DNA of 64,000 nucleotides from Enterobacter sp. JUb54 (GCF_014298075.1 NZ_CP060418.1:1550001-1614000), one strand, 5' to 3'. Counted from the first letter of the stretch, positions 21,847-34,094 are shown. Notes: generated from the sequence alone by a model not told the origin. Numbers and translations: made by a program.

Positions 21847-22188
21847 TTACTGTGCCGGCCCGACCCGCGGTTGAAGCTGGTACACCCATGCGGTCACCTG
21901 CTCCCCTGTCGCGGTGGTCACCGTGACCGTCACGCGATCGTAGCCCGCTTCGAACGCATCCAGCATCGGCCAGTGCGCCGGGAGCTTATCGGAGACAAAC
22001 AGATAGCCGTCGACGGGCGCGCCGTCAGGATCGAGCACGATGCCGGGGAAATCCGCCGCCTCGCCCCATCCGCGCGCGTAAAAGGTGCCTTTCACCTGGC
22101 CCGTCAGCCATTCACCGCCGATATTCTCCAGAATAAAGGCATTCTCGTGACCCGGACGCAGGGTCCCGTAGACAAATAAACGTTCCAT
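21847..22188 (-). CDS. Gamma-glutamylcyclotransferase-fold (YtfP/AIG2-like) protein
   Basis: A 113-residue cytoplasmic protein of the gamma-glutamylcyclotransferase-like (BtrG/YtfP/GGACT) fold. The signature YGTLRPG is at residues 7-13, and the acidic LDAFEAGYDRV segment near residue 77 holds the conserved glutamate of the active site. Family members release 5-oxoproline from gamma-glutamyl compounds, but many bacterial ones have no proven substrate. The gene is alone on its strand here, divergent from gapC. Confidence 0.85.
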   Translation of the reverse strand: MERLFVYGTLRPGHENAFILENIGGEWLTGQVKGTFYARGWGEAADFPGIVLDPDGAPVDGYLFVSDKLPAHWPMLDAFEAGYDRVTVTVTTATGEQVTAWVYQLQPRVGPAQ

Positions 22189-22497
22189 GATCCCTCTTCA
22201 CCACCACCATCAATGCCGCGAGCGGCCGGAAAGAGCCAAAATACGGGGGAAGCGGACACTTAGCAAGGCATGCGGCCTCTTCCCCATGACCATCGCCAAT
22301 ATGCGGCGGGTATCAGACAGCAACAAAATTTTTTTCCGCCCCGCGACATAGCCTGTGTCCCTGAATATTCAGCCACTTTTGCCTCGCCGGCTTGCCAGCG
22401 CTTTGCAAGCCGGGTTGCCGATTCGTCATTCCTGGCGTATGCCTGGTGTGTCTTGTATACCCTCAACCTCACACTCCATCCTGTCAGGAGGCTTTAC
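22189..22497. promoter_or_regulatory. Intergenic region upstream of gapC
   Basis: 309 bases without a supported gene; the gapC frame is open upstream but has no better start. It carries a perfect hairpin (CCGGCTTGC at 22387-22395, GCAAGCCGG at 22405-22413) about 85 bases before gapC and a strong AGGAGG ribosome site at 22486-22491. Confidence 0.5.
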
Positions 22498-23496
22498 ATG
22501 AGCAAACTTGGAATTAATGGCTTTGGTCGTATTGGACGTCTGGTATTGCGCCGTTTGCTGGAAGTTGACAGCCCGCTGGAGGTGGTGGCGATCAACGATC
22601 TCACCTCGCCGAAAGTGCTGGCCTATTTGTTAAAGCATGATTCGAACTACGGCCCGTTCCCGTGGAGCGTTGATTTTACGGATAACGCGCTGATTGTGAA
22701 CGGCAAAACCATCAATGTCTATGCGGAAAAAGAGGCCAAAAACATTCCGTGGAAAACGGTGGGCGCAGAGCTGATTGTCGAATGCACCGGCTTCTACACC
22801 TCGACCGAAAAAGCCCAGGCTCACCTCGACGCGGGTGCCAAAAAAGTGCTGATCTCCGCGCCGGCCGGCGACATGAAAACCATCGTCTTTAACGTCAACG
22901 ACGACACCATGACCGCCGATGACACCATTATTTCCGTCGCCTCCTGCACCACCAACTGCCTGGCGCCGATGGCTAAAGTGCTCCACGACGCCTTCGGTAT
23001 CAAGCTCGGCACCATGACCACGATCCACGCCTATACCGGTACCCAGTCTCTGGTGGATGGCCCGCGCGGCAAGGATTTACGCGCCTCACGCGCGGCGGCG
23101 GAAAACATCATTCCGCACACCACCGGGGCGGCAAAAGCGATTGGCCTGGTGATCCCGGCGCTCAGCGGCAAGCTCAAGGGCCACGCCCAGCGCGTGCCGA
23201 CCAAAACCGGCTCGGTCACTGAACTGGTCTCCATCCTTGAGAAAAAAGTCACTGCCGAAGAGGTCAATCAGGCCATGAAGCGTGCGGCCGAGAACAACGA
23301 CGCTTTCGGTTTCACCGAAGAAGAGATTGTCTCGTCCGATATTATCGGCAGCCATTTCGGCTCGATCTATGACGCCACCCAGCTTGAAATCGCCGAAGCC
23401 GGCGACGTCCAGTTGGTGAAAACCGTTGCCTGGTACGATAACGAATACGGTTTTGTCACCCAGTTGATTCGCGTACTGGATAAATTTGCCCGCTAG
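22498..23496 (+). CDS. gapC: Glyceraldehyde-3-phosphate dehydrogenase, type I (GapC)
   Basis: A complete 332-residue NAD-dependent glyceraldehyde-3-phosphate dehydrogenase. The dinucleotide motif is [10 protein letters not shown] at residues 5-14, and the catalytic cysteine is C150 in [12 protein letters not shown]. The C-terminal WYDNEYGF is present. AGGAGG six bases before the ATG at 22498 fixes the start. The gene matches E. coli gapC in position next to aldA and cybB. It is intact here, whereas the K-12 copy is a pseudogene. It is presumably a second GAPDH besides the housekeeping gapA outside this window. Confidence 0.92.
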   Translation: MSKLGINGFGRIGRLVLRRLLEVDSPLEVVAINDLTSPKVLAYLLKHDSNYGPFPWSVDFTDNALIVNGKTINVYAEKEAKNIPWKTVGAELIVECTGFYTSTEKAQAHLDAGAKKVLISAPAGDMKTIVFNVNDDTMTADDTIISVASCTTNCLAPMAKVLHDAFGIKLGTMTTIHAYTGTQSLVDGPRGKDLRASRAAAENIIPHTTGAAKAIGLVIPALSGKLKGHAQRVPTKTGSVTELVSILEKKVTAEEVNQAMKRAAENNDAFGFTEEEIVSSDIIGSHFGSIYDATQLEIAEAGDVQLVKTVAWYDNEYGFVTQLIRVLDKFAR

Positions 23497-23511
23497 CGGC
23501 GCCCTGAAAGC

Positions 23512-23543
23512 AAAAAGCGGATAGCCAGGCTATCCGCTTTTCT
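23512..23543. terminator. Bidirectional terminator between gapC and aldA
   Basis: Perfect 12-base stem AAAAGCGGATAG/CTATCCGCTTTT with a 5-base loop, lying between convergent genes with A and T tails on the two sides. Confidence 0.9.
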
Positions 23544-23561
23544 TTCCCCACACGGCGATGC

Positions 23562-25001
23562 TTACGATTGCAGGTAGACCACCTGAGTTTGCAGGTATTC
23601 GTTGAGGCCATGACGTCCGTCAGCGCCGCCGATCCCCGATTTACGCCAGCCCGCATGGAAGCCCTGCATCGCTTCAAAGTTTTCGCGGTTGATGTAGGTT
23701 TCGCCGAATTTCAGCCCTTTAATCGCTTTCATGGCGACATTCAGATCCCGGGTATAAATGGACGAGGTCAGGCCATAATCACTGTCATTGGCCATGGTCA
23801 GCGCCTCTTCCAGGGTGTCGAACGCCACCACCGGCAGCACCGGGCCAAAGGTCTCCTCGTGAATGATGTCCATCTCCTGGCGTACATCCAGCAGCAGAGT
23901 CGGTGGGTAGAAGTACCCTTGCCCCGCCACCGCTTTACCACCCAGCGCCAGACGCGCCCCCTGTGACAGGGCTTTCGCCACTTTCTGCTCGACGCGCTCC
24001 AGCGCGGCGGCATTGATCAACGGCCCCATCGCGATATCGTCGCGCACGCTCGGGTCGCCAAACGCCACCGCTTTGAGCGCCTCGCCCAGACGATTGACGA
24101 AACGATCGTAAATGCCTTTTTGCACATACACCCGCTCAACGCAGTTGCAGACCTGTCCGCTGTTAATCACCCGCGAATCGACCACCGCTTTTACCGCCAG
24201 CTCAAGGTCGGCGTCATCCATCACGATAGCCGGAGCTTTACCGCCCAGTTCAAGACACACTTTGGTGATATTTTTCGCCGCCGCGGCCATGATTTTTTCG
24301 CCAGCGCCAACGCTGCCGGTCATGCTGACCATCGCCACTTTCGGGTTGGCCGCCAGTTCCTGACCAACGGTTTCCCCGCGGCCCAGCACCAGGTTAAAGA
24401 CCCCTTTCGGCAGGCCAATCTGATCGACAATCTGCGCAAAAGCGACGGCGTTATTAGGGGTAAATTCGCTTGGTTTAATGACGATGGTGTTGCCGGTGAT
24501 CAGCGCCGGCGCCAGTTTGCGGGCAATCAGGAAAAACGGGAAGTTCCACGGCAAAATTCCGGTAGTAACTCCCAATGCGCGTTTGAATACGAGGATGTTC
24601 TCGCCCGGACGGTCGCTCTGGACGATCTCGCCTTCATAGCGGCGCGCCCACTCAGCCATATACTCAAGATAATCGGCGGTAAACGACACTTCCACCGCCG
24701 CCAGCTGCTGGATTTTGCCACCTTCCGCGACAATCAGCCCGGCAATATCGTCGGCGCGTTCACGGATCCCGGCGGCAATTTTACGCAACCAGCCGGCACG
24801 CTCAATCGCCGGCAGCGCTTCCCAGGCTGGCTGTGCGCGTTCAGCGGCGTCAATTGCCCGACGCGCATCGTCAGCCGTGCCATCGGGGATGCGCGACAGC
24901 AGCGTTTCGGTCGCCGGATTGTGCACATCGATCCAGGCGTCACCGCGCCCGGCAACAAACTGACCATCAATATACATCTGATGCTGAACGGGTGCTGTCA
25001 T
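23562..25001 (-). CDS. aldA: Lactaldehyde/glycolaldehyde dehydrogenase AldA
   Basis: A 479-residue NAD-dependent aldehyde dehydrogenase that oxidises L-lactaldehyde and glycolaldehyde, linking fucose, rhamnose and glycol catabolism to lactate or glycolate. The catalytic cysteine is C285 (NSGQVCNCVERVY) and the general base is E251 (LELGGKAP). The protein is close to E. coli AldA throughout, including the C-terminal YLQTQVVYLQS. The ATG at 25001 is preceded by AGGAG and gives the E. coli length; an upstream in-frame start at 25034 is not needed. Confidence 0.97.
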   Translation of the reverse strand: MTAPVQHQMYIDGQFVAGRGDAWIDVHNPATETLLSRIPDGTADDARRAIDAAERAQPAWEALPAIERAGWLRKIAAGIRERADDIAGLIVAEGGKIQQLAAVEVSFTADYLEYMAEWARRYEGEIVQSDRPGENILVFKRALGVTTGILPWNFPFFLIARKLAPALITGNTIVIKPSEFTPNNAVAFAQIVDQIGLPKGVFNLVLGRGETVGQELAANPKVAMVSMTGSVGAGEKIMAAAAKNITKVCLELGGKAPAIVMDDADLELAVKAVVDSRVINSGQVCNCVERVYVQKGIYDRFVNRLGEALKAVAFGDPSVRDDIAMGPLINAAALERVEQKVAKALSQGARLALGGKAVAGQGYFYPPTLLLDVRQEMDIIHEETFGPVLPVVAFDTLEEALTMANDSDYGLTSSIYTRDLNVAMKAIKGLKFGETYINRENFEAMQGFHAGWRKSGIGGADGRHGLNEYLQTQVVYLQS

Positions 25002-25199
25002 GGCCTGCTCCTGTAGATTTAGTGTTTTTAACAAGTAATTGTTTTGTTAAAAATTTATCCACGGAACGTAATAAACCCAGCGCATACGCGCGGTTTTGTG
25101 AATCAGTTCATAAAAAACGCCGTTGATCACGGCCAGGAAATTACATTCTGGCAACAAGAGCTGCCCGTTTGCGAAAAAACGCTCGCAAACGGGCAGTCA

Positions 25200-26006
25200 T
25201 CACGCCAGCGTGCGCGCCTGCAGCGCTTCAGTCAGCAGACTGTCTGCACGCAGACGTTCCCCGGCGGCAACGATCTGCGCCGGGATATCGACATGAACGA
25301 TAAAGCCTTTACCACGCGGACCATAACCTTGCGGGTTATCCTGCAGGCGCGGCAGCTCTCCGAGGATCAGCGACAGGTAACGCCCGACCGGCCACACGCC
25401 ATCAACCTCATGGCTAAATGCAACCCCCTGCGGCGTGTTGTACAGGCGCGGCGTAAAGCCCGGGGTACTGAACCACTGCGGAGCCGCCGCTGCGTCTTGC
25501 CAGATGCGGGCAAAGGTCGCCATGGTGCGTCGCTGCATGGTCGGGTCCTGAATCACTACGCCGCAACGCGGCACCATATCGCGCGCCTCAAGGGTCTGAC
25601 GGGTAAATAGCGCGTTCTCACCGCAGTTGCTGGAGCGGTCTTCTACCACCAGCTGCTCCCGTGGAGTGTGCCAGAACTGATGCGCGATATCGGCGAGGAT
25701 ATGCGCTTCCGGGCGACCGTCCACCGGCAGCTCGCGATAGCGCGGATCCTGCTGTACCGCCTGATAGAGAAAAGATGTTGAATGGCCGATCCCCCCACTG
25801 ATTAGCAGCGGCGCCCCGCTCTGTAACGCTAAGAGACAGGCGGTATCTATCGTTGGGATCACGGCATTACCCGCTAGAACCACTACATCTATAGCGGGCA
25901 GCGGTTGCTGCACACTGAAATCGTCAAGCGCCAACCATTGTCCCACAAGGTTAGCGGCCTCGAGTGTCTCTTCCGCGAGGGTTGGAAAATGCTCTGTCAT
26001 ACTCAC
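25200..26006 (-). CDS. ydcF: DUF218 / ElyC-SanA-YdcF family protein YdcF
   Basis: A 268-residue protein matching E. coli YdcF (266 residues), reported to bind S-adenosylmethionine but with no settled activity. Diagnostic segments are VVLAGNAVIPTIDTA, LLISGGIGHST, EDRSSNCGENA and the DPTMQRRTMATF block. No signal peptide is evident, unlike membrane-linked relatives ElyC and SanA. It lies next to aldA, as in E. coli. Its promoter region contains one of the four AGGT-N3-ACCT-type sites noted upstream of the divergent symporter gene. Confidence 0.92.
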   Translation of the reverse strand: MSMTEHFPTLAEETLEAANLVGQWLALDDFSVQQPLPAIDVVVLAGNAVIPTIDTACLLALQSGAPLLISGGIGHSTSFLYQAVQQDPRYRELPVDGRPEAHILADIAHQFWHTPREQLVVEDRSSNCGENALFTRQTLEARDMVPRCGVVIQDPTMQRRTMATFARIWQDAAAAPQWFSTPGFTPRLYNTPQGVAFSHEVDGVWPVGRYLSLILGELPRLQDNPQGYGPRGKGFIVHVDIPAQIVAAGERLRADSLLTEALQARTLA

Positions 26007-26384
26007 TCCTTTTTATGACTACTTATTGGGTCCCGAGGTGTCACCACTTCGTAAACCCTTCCTGGGGCCATCGGTATATTGACGGCAATGTGTAACAAAA
26101 AAGAAATAACAAGAAACATCTAAAAATCATCGGGTTGCACCTGAATAACTCACCACGATGACGCCATTAAACAGCAGAAATACGCACAAGATAGAACAAA
26201 CACCGTGTGATATAGGGCATAAAACCGCTGTTTTCACTCGATTAACTCGTCTGATGACTTGCTAAAAATAACACTCCACCCTAAGTTGCTTAACAATTAC
26301 ACAACCTTTTCTGGTGTCAGGTTGCACCTCAATCACCGCAGGTGCTACCTGGAACGTTACGTCCATGGCGGAGTCGAGTGAATA
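26007..26384. promoter_or_regulatory. Divergent region ydcF / MHS symporter with four AGGT-N3-ACCT sites
   Basis: 378 bases without a gene. Four copies of an 11-base dyad occur: AGGTGTCACCA at 26036-26046 (one mismatch), GGGTTGCACCT at 26132-26142 (one mismatch), AGGTTGCACCT at 26319-26329 and AGGTGCTACCT at 26340-26350. The last two are centred 21 bases apart, two helical turns. The site near 26036 is close to ydcF; the last pair is 35-65 bases before the symporter start. They look like operators of an unidentified regulator. Confidence 0.55.
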
Positions 26385-27710
26385 ATGACAATACACGATA
26401 GCAGTACCACATCCATCCTTAAAAAAAACAAGAAGGTGCTGATTGCCAGTCTCACTGGTAGCGCCATCGAATGGTTCGACTATTTCCTCTATGGCACCGC
26501 GGCGGCGCTGGTGTTCAATAAGATTTTCTTTCCGATGGTCGACCCGGTCATCGGATTGATTCTCTCATGGCTTTCGTTCTCATTAACCTTCTTTATTCGC
26601 CCTATCGGAGGGGTGCTGTTCGCTCACATTGGAGATCGGATTGGACGTAAAAAAACGCTGGTACTGACGCTGTCATTGATGGGTGGCGCTACGGTGGCCA
26701 TCGGACTGCTGCCCACCTATGAGATGATCGGCCTGTGGGCGCCGGCGCTGCTGATTACCCTACGTATCGTCCAGGGGATGGGGATCGGCGGCGAATGGGG
26801 CGGCGCCCTGCTGCTGGCTTACGAATATGCCCCGGAAAAGCGCAAAGGCTTTTTCGGCAGTATTCCGCAGGCTGGCGTCACCATCGGCATGCTGATGGCG
26901 ACCTTTATCGTTTCTCTGATGACGCTGTTTAGCGAAGAGCAGTTCCTCTCCTGGGGCTGGCGTATTCCGTTCCTGTTAAGCTCGGTGCTGGTGCTGCTGG
27001 GCCTGTGGATCCGTAAAGATATCGATGAAACACCGGCCTTTAAGCAGGTCAAAAAATCTGGTCAGGTGGCGAAAGCGCCGCTGCGCGATACCCTCAAGTT
27101 CCACTGGCGCGAAGTGCTGATTGCCGCCGGTTTGAAAGTTGTCGAAACCGCCCCGTTCTATATCTTCTCGACCTTTATTGTCAGCTATGCCACCAACACC
27201 CTGACCTATCAAAAATCTCAGGCGCTGGAGGCCGTGACCCTTGGCGCGCTGGTGGCCACGGTGATGATCCCGCTGATGGGGCTGCTTTCCGATAAAATCG
27301 GCCGCCAGAAAATGTATTCCATTAGCGTGTTGCTGCTCGGGTTGTTTATCGTTCCGTGGTTCCTGCTACTGGATACCCAAACCACCTGGGGCATTGTGTT
27401 AGCCACGGTGATTGCTTTCGGCGTGCTGTGGGCGCCGGTAACCGCCGTACTGGGAACCCTGTGTTCGGAAATTTTCAGCGCCAACGTACGCTACACCGGG
27501 ATTACGCTGGGCTATCAGCTTGGCGCGGCGCTGGCGGGCGGAACGGCTCCGCTTATCGCCACCGGACTGCTGGCGAAATATGACGGTGACTGGGTGCCGG
27601 TGGCATGGTATCTGAGCGGTACGGTGGTGATTTCGCTGATCGCTATCTTCTGCGCCAGCCGTCTGAAGCAGACCCCGGCAACCCCGGTTGCCCAGGCCGG
27701 TCAGCTGTAA
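26385..27710 (+). CDS. MFS transporter, metabolite:H+ symporter (MHS) family
   Basis: A 441-residue twelve-helix transporter. The MHS signature GSAIEWFDYFLYGTAAALVF is at about residues 24-43, FIRPIGGVLFAHIGDRIGRKK follows loop 2-3, and GIGGEWGGALLLAYEYAP is typical of the family. It resembles E. coli ShiA, ProP, KgtP and YhjE, which import shikimate, osmolytes, 2-oxoglutarate or unknown carboxylates; YhjE/ShiA-like is my best guess. Uptake of a carboxylic or aromatic acid fits the surroundings, but the substrate cannot be deduced. Confidence 0.88.
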   Translation: MTIHDSSTTSILKKNKKVLIASLTGSAIEWFDYFLYGTAAALVFNKIFFPMVDPVIGLILSWLSFSLTFFIRPIGGVLFAHIGDRIGRKKTLVLTLSLMGGATVAIGLLPTYEMIGLWAPALLITLRIVQGMGIGGEWGGALLLAYEYAPEKRKGFFGSIPQAGVTIGMLMATFIVSLMTLFSEEQFLSWGWRIPFLLSSVLVLLGLWIRKDIDETPAFKQVKKSGQVAKAPLRDTLKFHWREVLIAAGLKVVETAPFYIFSTFIVSYATNTLTYQKSQALEAVTLGALVATVMIPLMGLLSDKIGRQKMYSISVLLLGLFIVPWFLLLDTQTTWGIVLATVIAFGVLWAPVTAVLGTLCSEIFSANVRYTGITLGYQLGAALAGGTAPLIATGLLAKYDGDWVPVAWYLSGTVVISLIAIFCASRLKQTPATPVAQAGQL

Positions 27711-27732
27711 AAAATCGATAATCAATGAAACA

Positions 27733-27765
27733 AACGCCGACAACAGTCCTGCTGTTGTCGGCGTT
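27733..27765. terminator. Bidirectional terminator between symporter and permease genes
   Basis: A 13-base perfect stem (AACGCCGACAACA / TGTTGTCGGCGTT) with a short GTCCTGC loop, between the ends of two convergent genes. Confidence 0.8.
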
Positions 27766-27780
27766 GCTCCAGGCGTAGCG

Positions 27781-29217
27781 CTAGACGTTGAGCCTCTCAA
27801 GCTGGCGTTGCCCTTCCCGCTTATGCTTGATCTTCCAGCACAGCCACAGCGCGATAAACCACAACGGCGTCGCCAGCAGCGCTTTCAGCGTGTCCGGGTC
27901 GAAAATCATGATGAAGATGGCGAAGGCGAAAAACAACAGGCTCACCCAGCTCATCACCACGCCCGCCGGCATCTTAAAGGTCGACTGCTGATGCAGATCC
28001 GGGCGCTTGTGGCGATACACCAGATAGGCCACCAGAATCATTCCCCAACTGAACACCACCATAATCGCCGCCAGCGTCGACACGATGGTGAACAGGGTCA
28101 TCACGTTCGGCACCAGGAACAGCAGCAGCGTACCGCTGAGCATGCAGAAGCAGGAGAACAGCAGGCTGCGCACCGGGATCCGCGTGGAGCGAGACAGAAT
28201 GCGGAACTGACCATGGGCGTGCTTTTCCACTGACAGACCGTACAGCATGCGGGTACTGGAGTAGACCCCGCTGTTGGCCGATGACATCGCCGAGGTTAGC
28301 GCCACAAAGTTGATCACCGCCGCCGCTGCCGGCAGCCCGGCGTTGGCAAACAGCGTCACGAAGGGGCTGGCATCCGGCGAGACGCCCGGCCAGGAGGCCA
28401 CGGCAATAATCACCACCATCGACAGCAGATAAAAAATGATAATGCGCAGCGGTAGCGCGTTGATCGCCTTCGGTAAAATCTTCTGCGGGTCGCGGGTTTC
28501 GGCGGTCATGGTGCCGAGCAGTTCAATCCCGGTGAAGGAGAATATGGCTATCTGGAAACCGGCGAAGAACCCGGTAACGCCGTGCGGCATAAACACCGCC
28601 GGGTCGGTGATATGGTTCAGCGAGGCTTTCACCCCGTCCGGCGAGGTCCAGCCAATCGCGATCATCCACGCCCCGGTAATAATCAGCGCAATAATCGTAA
28701 TCACCTTGATCAGCGCAAACCAGAACTCGGCCTCGCCAAACATTTTCACCGACAGCAGGTTAAACAGGAACAGGATCCCAAGGGTACTGAGCGCCGGCAT
28801 CCAGGCCGACATCTCGGGAAACCAGTACTGCATGTAGCTGCCGCAGACCACCACGTCGGCGATGCAGGTCACCACCCAGCTCAGCCAGTAGGTCCAGCCC
28901 AGATAGAAGCTGGCCTGCGGGCCGAGATACTCGCCGACGAAATCGGCGAAGGAGCGATAGTCCATCCGGGTGAGCAGCACCTCACCCATCGCCCGCATCA
29001 CCATATAGGTAAAGAAGCCCACCAGCACATAGATGACGAGGATCGAGGTCCCCGCTACGGCAATATTTCTTCCCGCCCCCATAAACAGGCCTGTCCCGAT
29101 AGCCCCGCCCAGCGCAATCATCTGAATGTGCCGGGCGCCAAGGCCGCGTTTGAGCTGCGACGGGCGCTCCCCCTCGATGGCAGACGTGGTCTGCCCCTCG
29201 CGTTGATGTTGAGTCAT
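27781..29217 (-). CDS. Amino-acid permease (APC superfamily, CycA-like)
   Basis: A 478-residue twelve-helix permease of the amino-acid transporter (AAT) family. The N-terminal signature LKRGLGARHIQMIALGGAIGTGLFMGAG is at residues ~22-49. The block FFAGFQIAIFSFTGIELLGTMTAETRDP is the family consensus and resembles E. coli CycA (D-alanine, D-serine, glycine) closely. The gene is 10 bases after astE on the same strand, so it is probably the sixth gene of the ast operon. That context would predict uptake of arginine or another ast-pathway substrate, while the sequence favours a CycA-like specificity; this is unresolved. Confidence 0.85.
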   Translation of the reverse strand: MTQHQREGQTTSAIEGERPSQLKRGLGARHIQMIALGGAIGTGLFMGAGRNIAVAGTSILVIYVLVGFFTYMVMRAMGEVLLTRMDYRSFADFVGEYLGPQASFYLGWTYWLSWVVTCIADVVVCGSYMQYWFPEMSAWMPALSTLGILFLFNLLSVKMFGEAEFWFALIKVITIIALIITGAWMIAIGWTSPDGVKASLNHITDPAVFMPHGVTGFFAGFQIAIFSFTGIELLGTMTAETRDPQKILPKAINALPLRIIIFYLLSMVVIIAVASWPGVSPDASPFVTLFANAGLPAAAAVINFVALTSAMSSANSGVYSSTRMLYGLSVEKHAHGQFRILSRSTRIPVRSLLFSCFCMLSGTLLLFLVPNVMTLFTIVSTLAAIMVVFSWGMILVAYLVYRHKRPDLHQQSTFKMPAGVVMSWVSLLFFAFAIFIMIFDPDTLKALLATPLWFIALWLCWKIKHKREGQRQLERLNV

Positions 29218-29227
29218 GTCGATTCCT

Positions 29228-30223
29228 TCAGGCAGGCAAAGAAAGGCATGGCGCGGCAGACTTCAGTAACAAACCGGCACGTTGACCGGTCGCCACTCCC
29301 GCATTCGGAAATAAGATGTACGGCGCGTGAGCCTGAACCACCCACGTTCTTTCCGGCTGGCGGGCAATCTCATACCCGGCGGGCAGCGCGGTGAAGTTTT
29401 CAATTTTCGGATCCAGGTTGAGCGTGAAATCGCGATCGCTCTTGATGATGCTCTCCTGCACCAGAAAATAGTCCGCCGGCGCTTTCGCCCTCGCGGGCAG
29501 CGGCGCATCGGCAATCAGCGCGCGGATCGCCGTCTCGGTGGCGGCGAACAGCGCGAGGTCGTTCTCCCCGAACGGCATGACTTTACCCAACTCCAGCGTA
29601 GCGCTCTGCGCGCCAAACACCTCGCTGGTGAAGTGGGTAAAGGTGCCTCCCGGTTCGGTATGGCGCACGATGGCGTCCATTCCGCTGGCCTGCAACAGCT
29701 GGTAAAAATCAGCACCGTAATCGCCGTCGTGAGCCGGCAGCAGCGCAAACTGCCGGTAGCGCGAGCCGCGAATGGCGGTATGCAAATCCAGATGCTGGCG
29801 CGGAACCGCGCCCTGGCTGTCCGCCGTGGTAAAGAAGGCTTCCACGACGCTTTCCAGCTCCTGCGCGCGCCGCGACTCGTTACCCGGCGCCACGGCACGG
29901 TGCCGCCCGCCAAACAGGCGGTTCAGGTCGTAATGCCAGTAACGACGGCTGGCGCGCATCGCCGGCAGGTTGCCGAAGATCAGCAGCAGCGCATGCTGTA
30001 GCGGCTGCTGGCCTTCGCTCAGGCCGTGCATTACCTGCAGCAGGATCTCAATCGGTGCGGTTTCGTTACCGTGGATCCCCGCCGACACCACCGTGGCCTG
30101 GCTCCACGGCTTCACCGGCAGCAGCTGAAGCACGCCATCCGCCAGCCAGCGCGCCTCGATATCCGGCGGAAACGGCCAGCTCGACAGGCGACAGTGATGT
30201 AAATCGTTCACCCACTTTTCCAT
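29228..30223 (-). CDS. astE: Succinylglutamate desuccinylase AstE
   Basis: A 331-residue zinc hydrolase of the AstE/aspartoacylase family. It performs the last step of the arginine succinyltransferase pathway, N-succinylglutamate to succinate plus glutamate. The zinc ligands H51 and E54 are in SAGIHGNETAP, with H148 in HLDLHTAIRG. A glutamate in the TLELGKVMPFG segment is the likely catalytic base. An in-frame ATG lies upstream at 30250, inside astB. The ATG at 30223 is favoured by an AAGGGG ribosome site and a length close to E. coli AstE (322). Confidence 0.93.
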   Translation of the reverse strand: MEKWVNDLHHCRLSSWPFPPDIEARWLADGVLQLLPVKPWSQATVVSAGIHGNETAPIEILLQVMHGLSEGQQPLQHALLLIFGNLPAMRASRRYWHYDLNRLFGGRHRAVAPGNESRRAQELESVVEAFFTTADSQGAVPRQHLDLHTAIRGSRYRQFALLPAHDGDYGADFYQLLQASGMDAIVRHTEPGGTFTHFTSEVFGAQSATLELGKVMPFGENDLALFAATETAIRALIADAPLPARAKAPADYFLVQESIIKSDRDFTLNLDPKIENFTALPAGYEIARQPERTWVVQAHAPYILFPNAGVATGQRAGLLLKSAAPCLSLPA

Positions 30224-30233
30224 TGCAGGCCCC

Positions 30234-31574
30234 TTAGCGCTGGAAGTCATAGACCGACCCCAGACCTAAAATTTGCGTCAGTTCATCGAGGGCCTGGTAC
30301 ACCTCGCCCAGCAGCTGCGGGTCGCCAAGGTCGCGAGCGTGCAGCCGGTCACGGTAGTGTTTTTCAACCCAGCGGGTAAGTTGCTGATAACGCTCATCAT
30401 TCATCAGGCTCTGGGGGTTAACCGCCGCCAGTTCGCGATGGTTGAGCACCACCCGCAAACGCAGACACGCCGGGCCACCGCCGTTACGCATACTTTCGCG
30501 CAGGTCGAATACCGCCACTTCATTAATAGGTGAAGCGCTGTCGCTGACCAGCCCGCTCAGATACTGACAGACGTTGCTGCGCTGGCGGCACTCTTCCGGC
30601 ACCACGATCAACATTTTGCCGTCCGCCTTACTCAGAAGCTGGCTATTGAACAGGTAGGAGGCCACGGTATCGTCGAGGCTGACCTGCGCCTGCGGCACTT
30701 CAACGCTGGTAAACGGAATATCCAGCCGCGCGGTCTTCTCCCGCAGCTGATCCAGCACTGCCTGCTGATTTAAAAAGGCATGCTGGTGGTGGAACAGCAC
30801 GTGACGGTTGCTGACCGCAATGACGTCGTTATGGAACACGCCGCGGTCGATAGCCGCCGGGTCCTGCTGGGCGAAAACGGTATAGTCCGGGTTCAGCTGA
30901 TGCAGCCGGGCGATGGCCTGGCTGGCCTCCAGGGTTTGACGGGCCGGATATTTCACCGGCGCAACGCCGCCGCTGGCGCGCTTGCCGTAGACAAAAAACT
31001 GGACGCCCTGGCGATCATAGTCGCGACAAAAACGGTTGTGGTTAGCCGCGCCTTCATCCCCCAGATACTCATGCTGCGGCAGCGCGGCGTGGTGGCTGAA
31101 GCAGGTTTCATCAGCAAAGGTGGCACGCAGAATGGCCGCGGTGGTCGGTGCTTCCTGCGAGCGATGCAGTTTGTTGTTCAGGTTGGCGACCGTAAAATGC
31201 AGCTTGCCGTCGGCGCTGTCGGCGGAAGGCGATACCGTCGCGGCGTTGGCGGTCCACATCGATGACGCAGAGCTAAACGCCGACAGCAGCTGCGGCGCTT
31301 GTGCCGCGGCGCTCTGGATAACCTCGGCGTCGCTGCCCTGGAAACCCAGAGCGCGCAGCGCGGTCATATTCGGTCGCGGCTGCGGCGGTAAAATCCCCTG
31401 AATGAAGCCCTTATCCGCCAGGGTTTTCATTTTAAACAGCCCCTGCAACGCCGCTTTCTTCGGGTTCGACTCCCCGTCACGGTTGTTTTGCGAGGCTTCG
31501 TTACCGACCGACAGCCCGGCGTAGTGGTGCGTTGGCCCGACCAGGCCATCAAAATTAGCTTCAAAACCAGACAT
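30234..31574 (-). CDS. astB: N-succinylarginine dihydrolase AstB
   Basis: A 446-residue enzyme of the amidinotransferase fold. It converts N2-succinylarginine to succinylornithine, CO2 and two ammonia. The start [22 protein letters not shown] and the block [10 protein letters not shown] are family signatures. The nucleophilic cysteine is in [12 protein letters not shown] near residue 370, with catalytic histidine in the NRELAAV-preceding VVLNH region to be confirmed by alignment. It follows astD by 22 bases in the operon astC-A-D-B-E. Confidence 0.95.
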   Translation of the reverse strand: MSGFEANFDGLVGPTHHYAGLSVGNEASQNNRDGESNPKKAALQGLFKMKTLADKGFIQGILPPQPRPNMTALRALGFQGSDAEVIQSAAAQAPQLLSAFSSASSMWTANAATVSPSADSADGKLHFTVANLNNKLHRSQEAPTTAAILRATFADETCFSHHAALPQHEYLGDEGAANHNRFCRDYDRQGVQFFVYGKRASGGVAPVKYPARQTLEASQAIARLHQLNPDYTVFAQQDPAAIDRGVFHNDVIAVSNRHVLFHHQHAFLNQQAVLDQLREKTARLDIPFTSVEVPQAQVSLDDTVASYLFNSQLLSKADGKMLIVVPEECRQRSNVCQYLSGLVSDSASPINEVAVFDLRESMRNGGGPACLRLRVVLNHRELAAVNPQSLMNDERYQQLTRWVEKHYRDRLHARDLGDPQLLGEVYQALDELTQILGLGSVYDFQR

Positions 31575-31596
31575 AGTGTCCTCTCAGGATCCGTTA

Positions 31597-34079
<2,483 letters not shown>

Positions 34080-34094
34080 AAACCGTCTCCCGGA

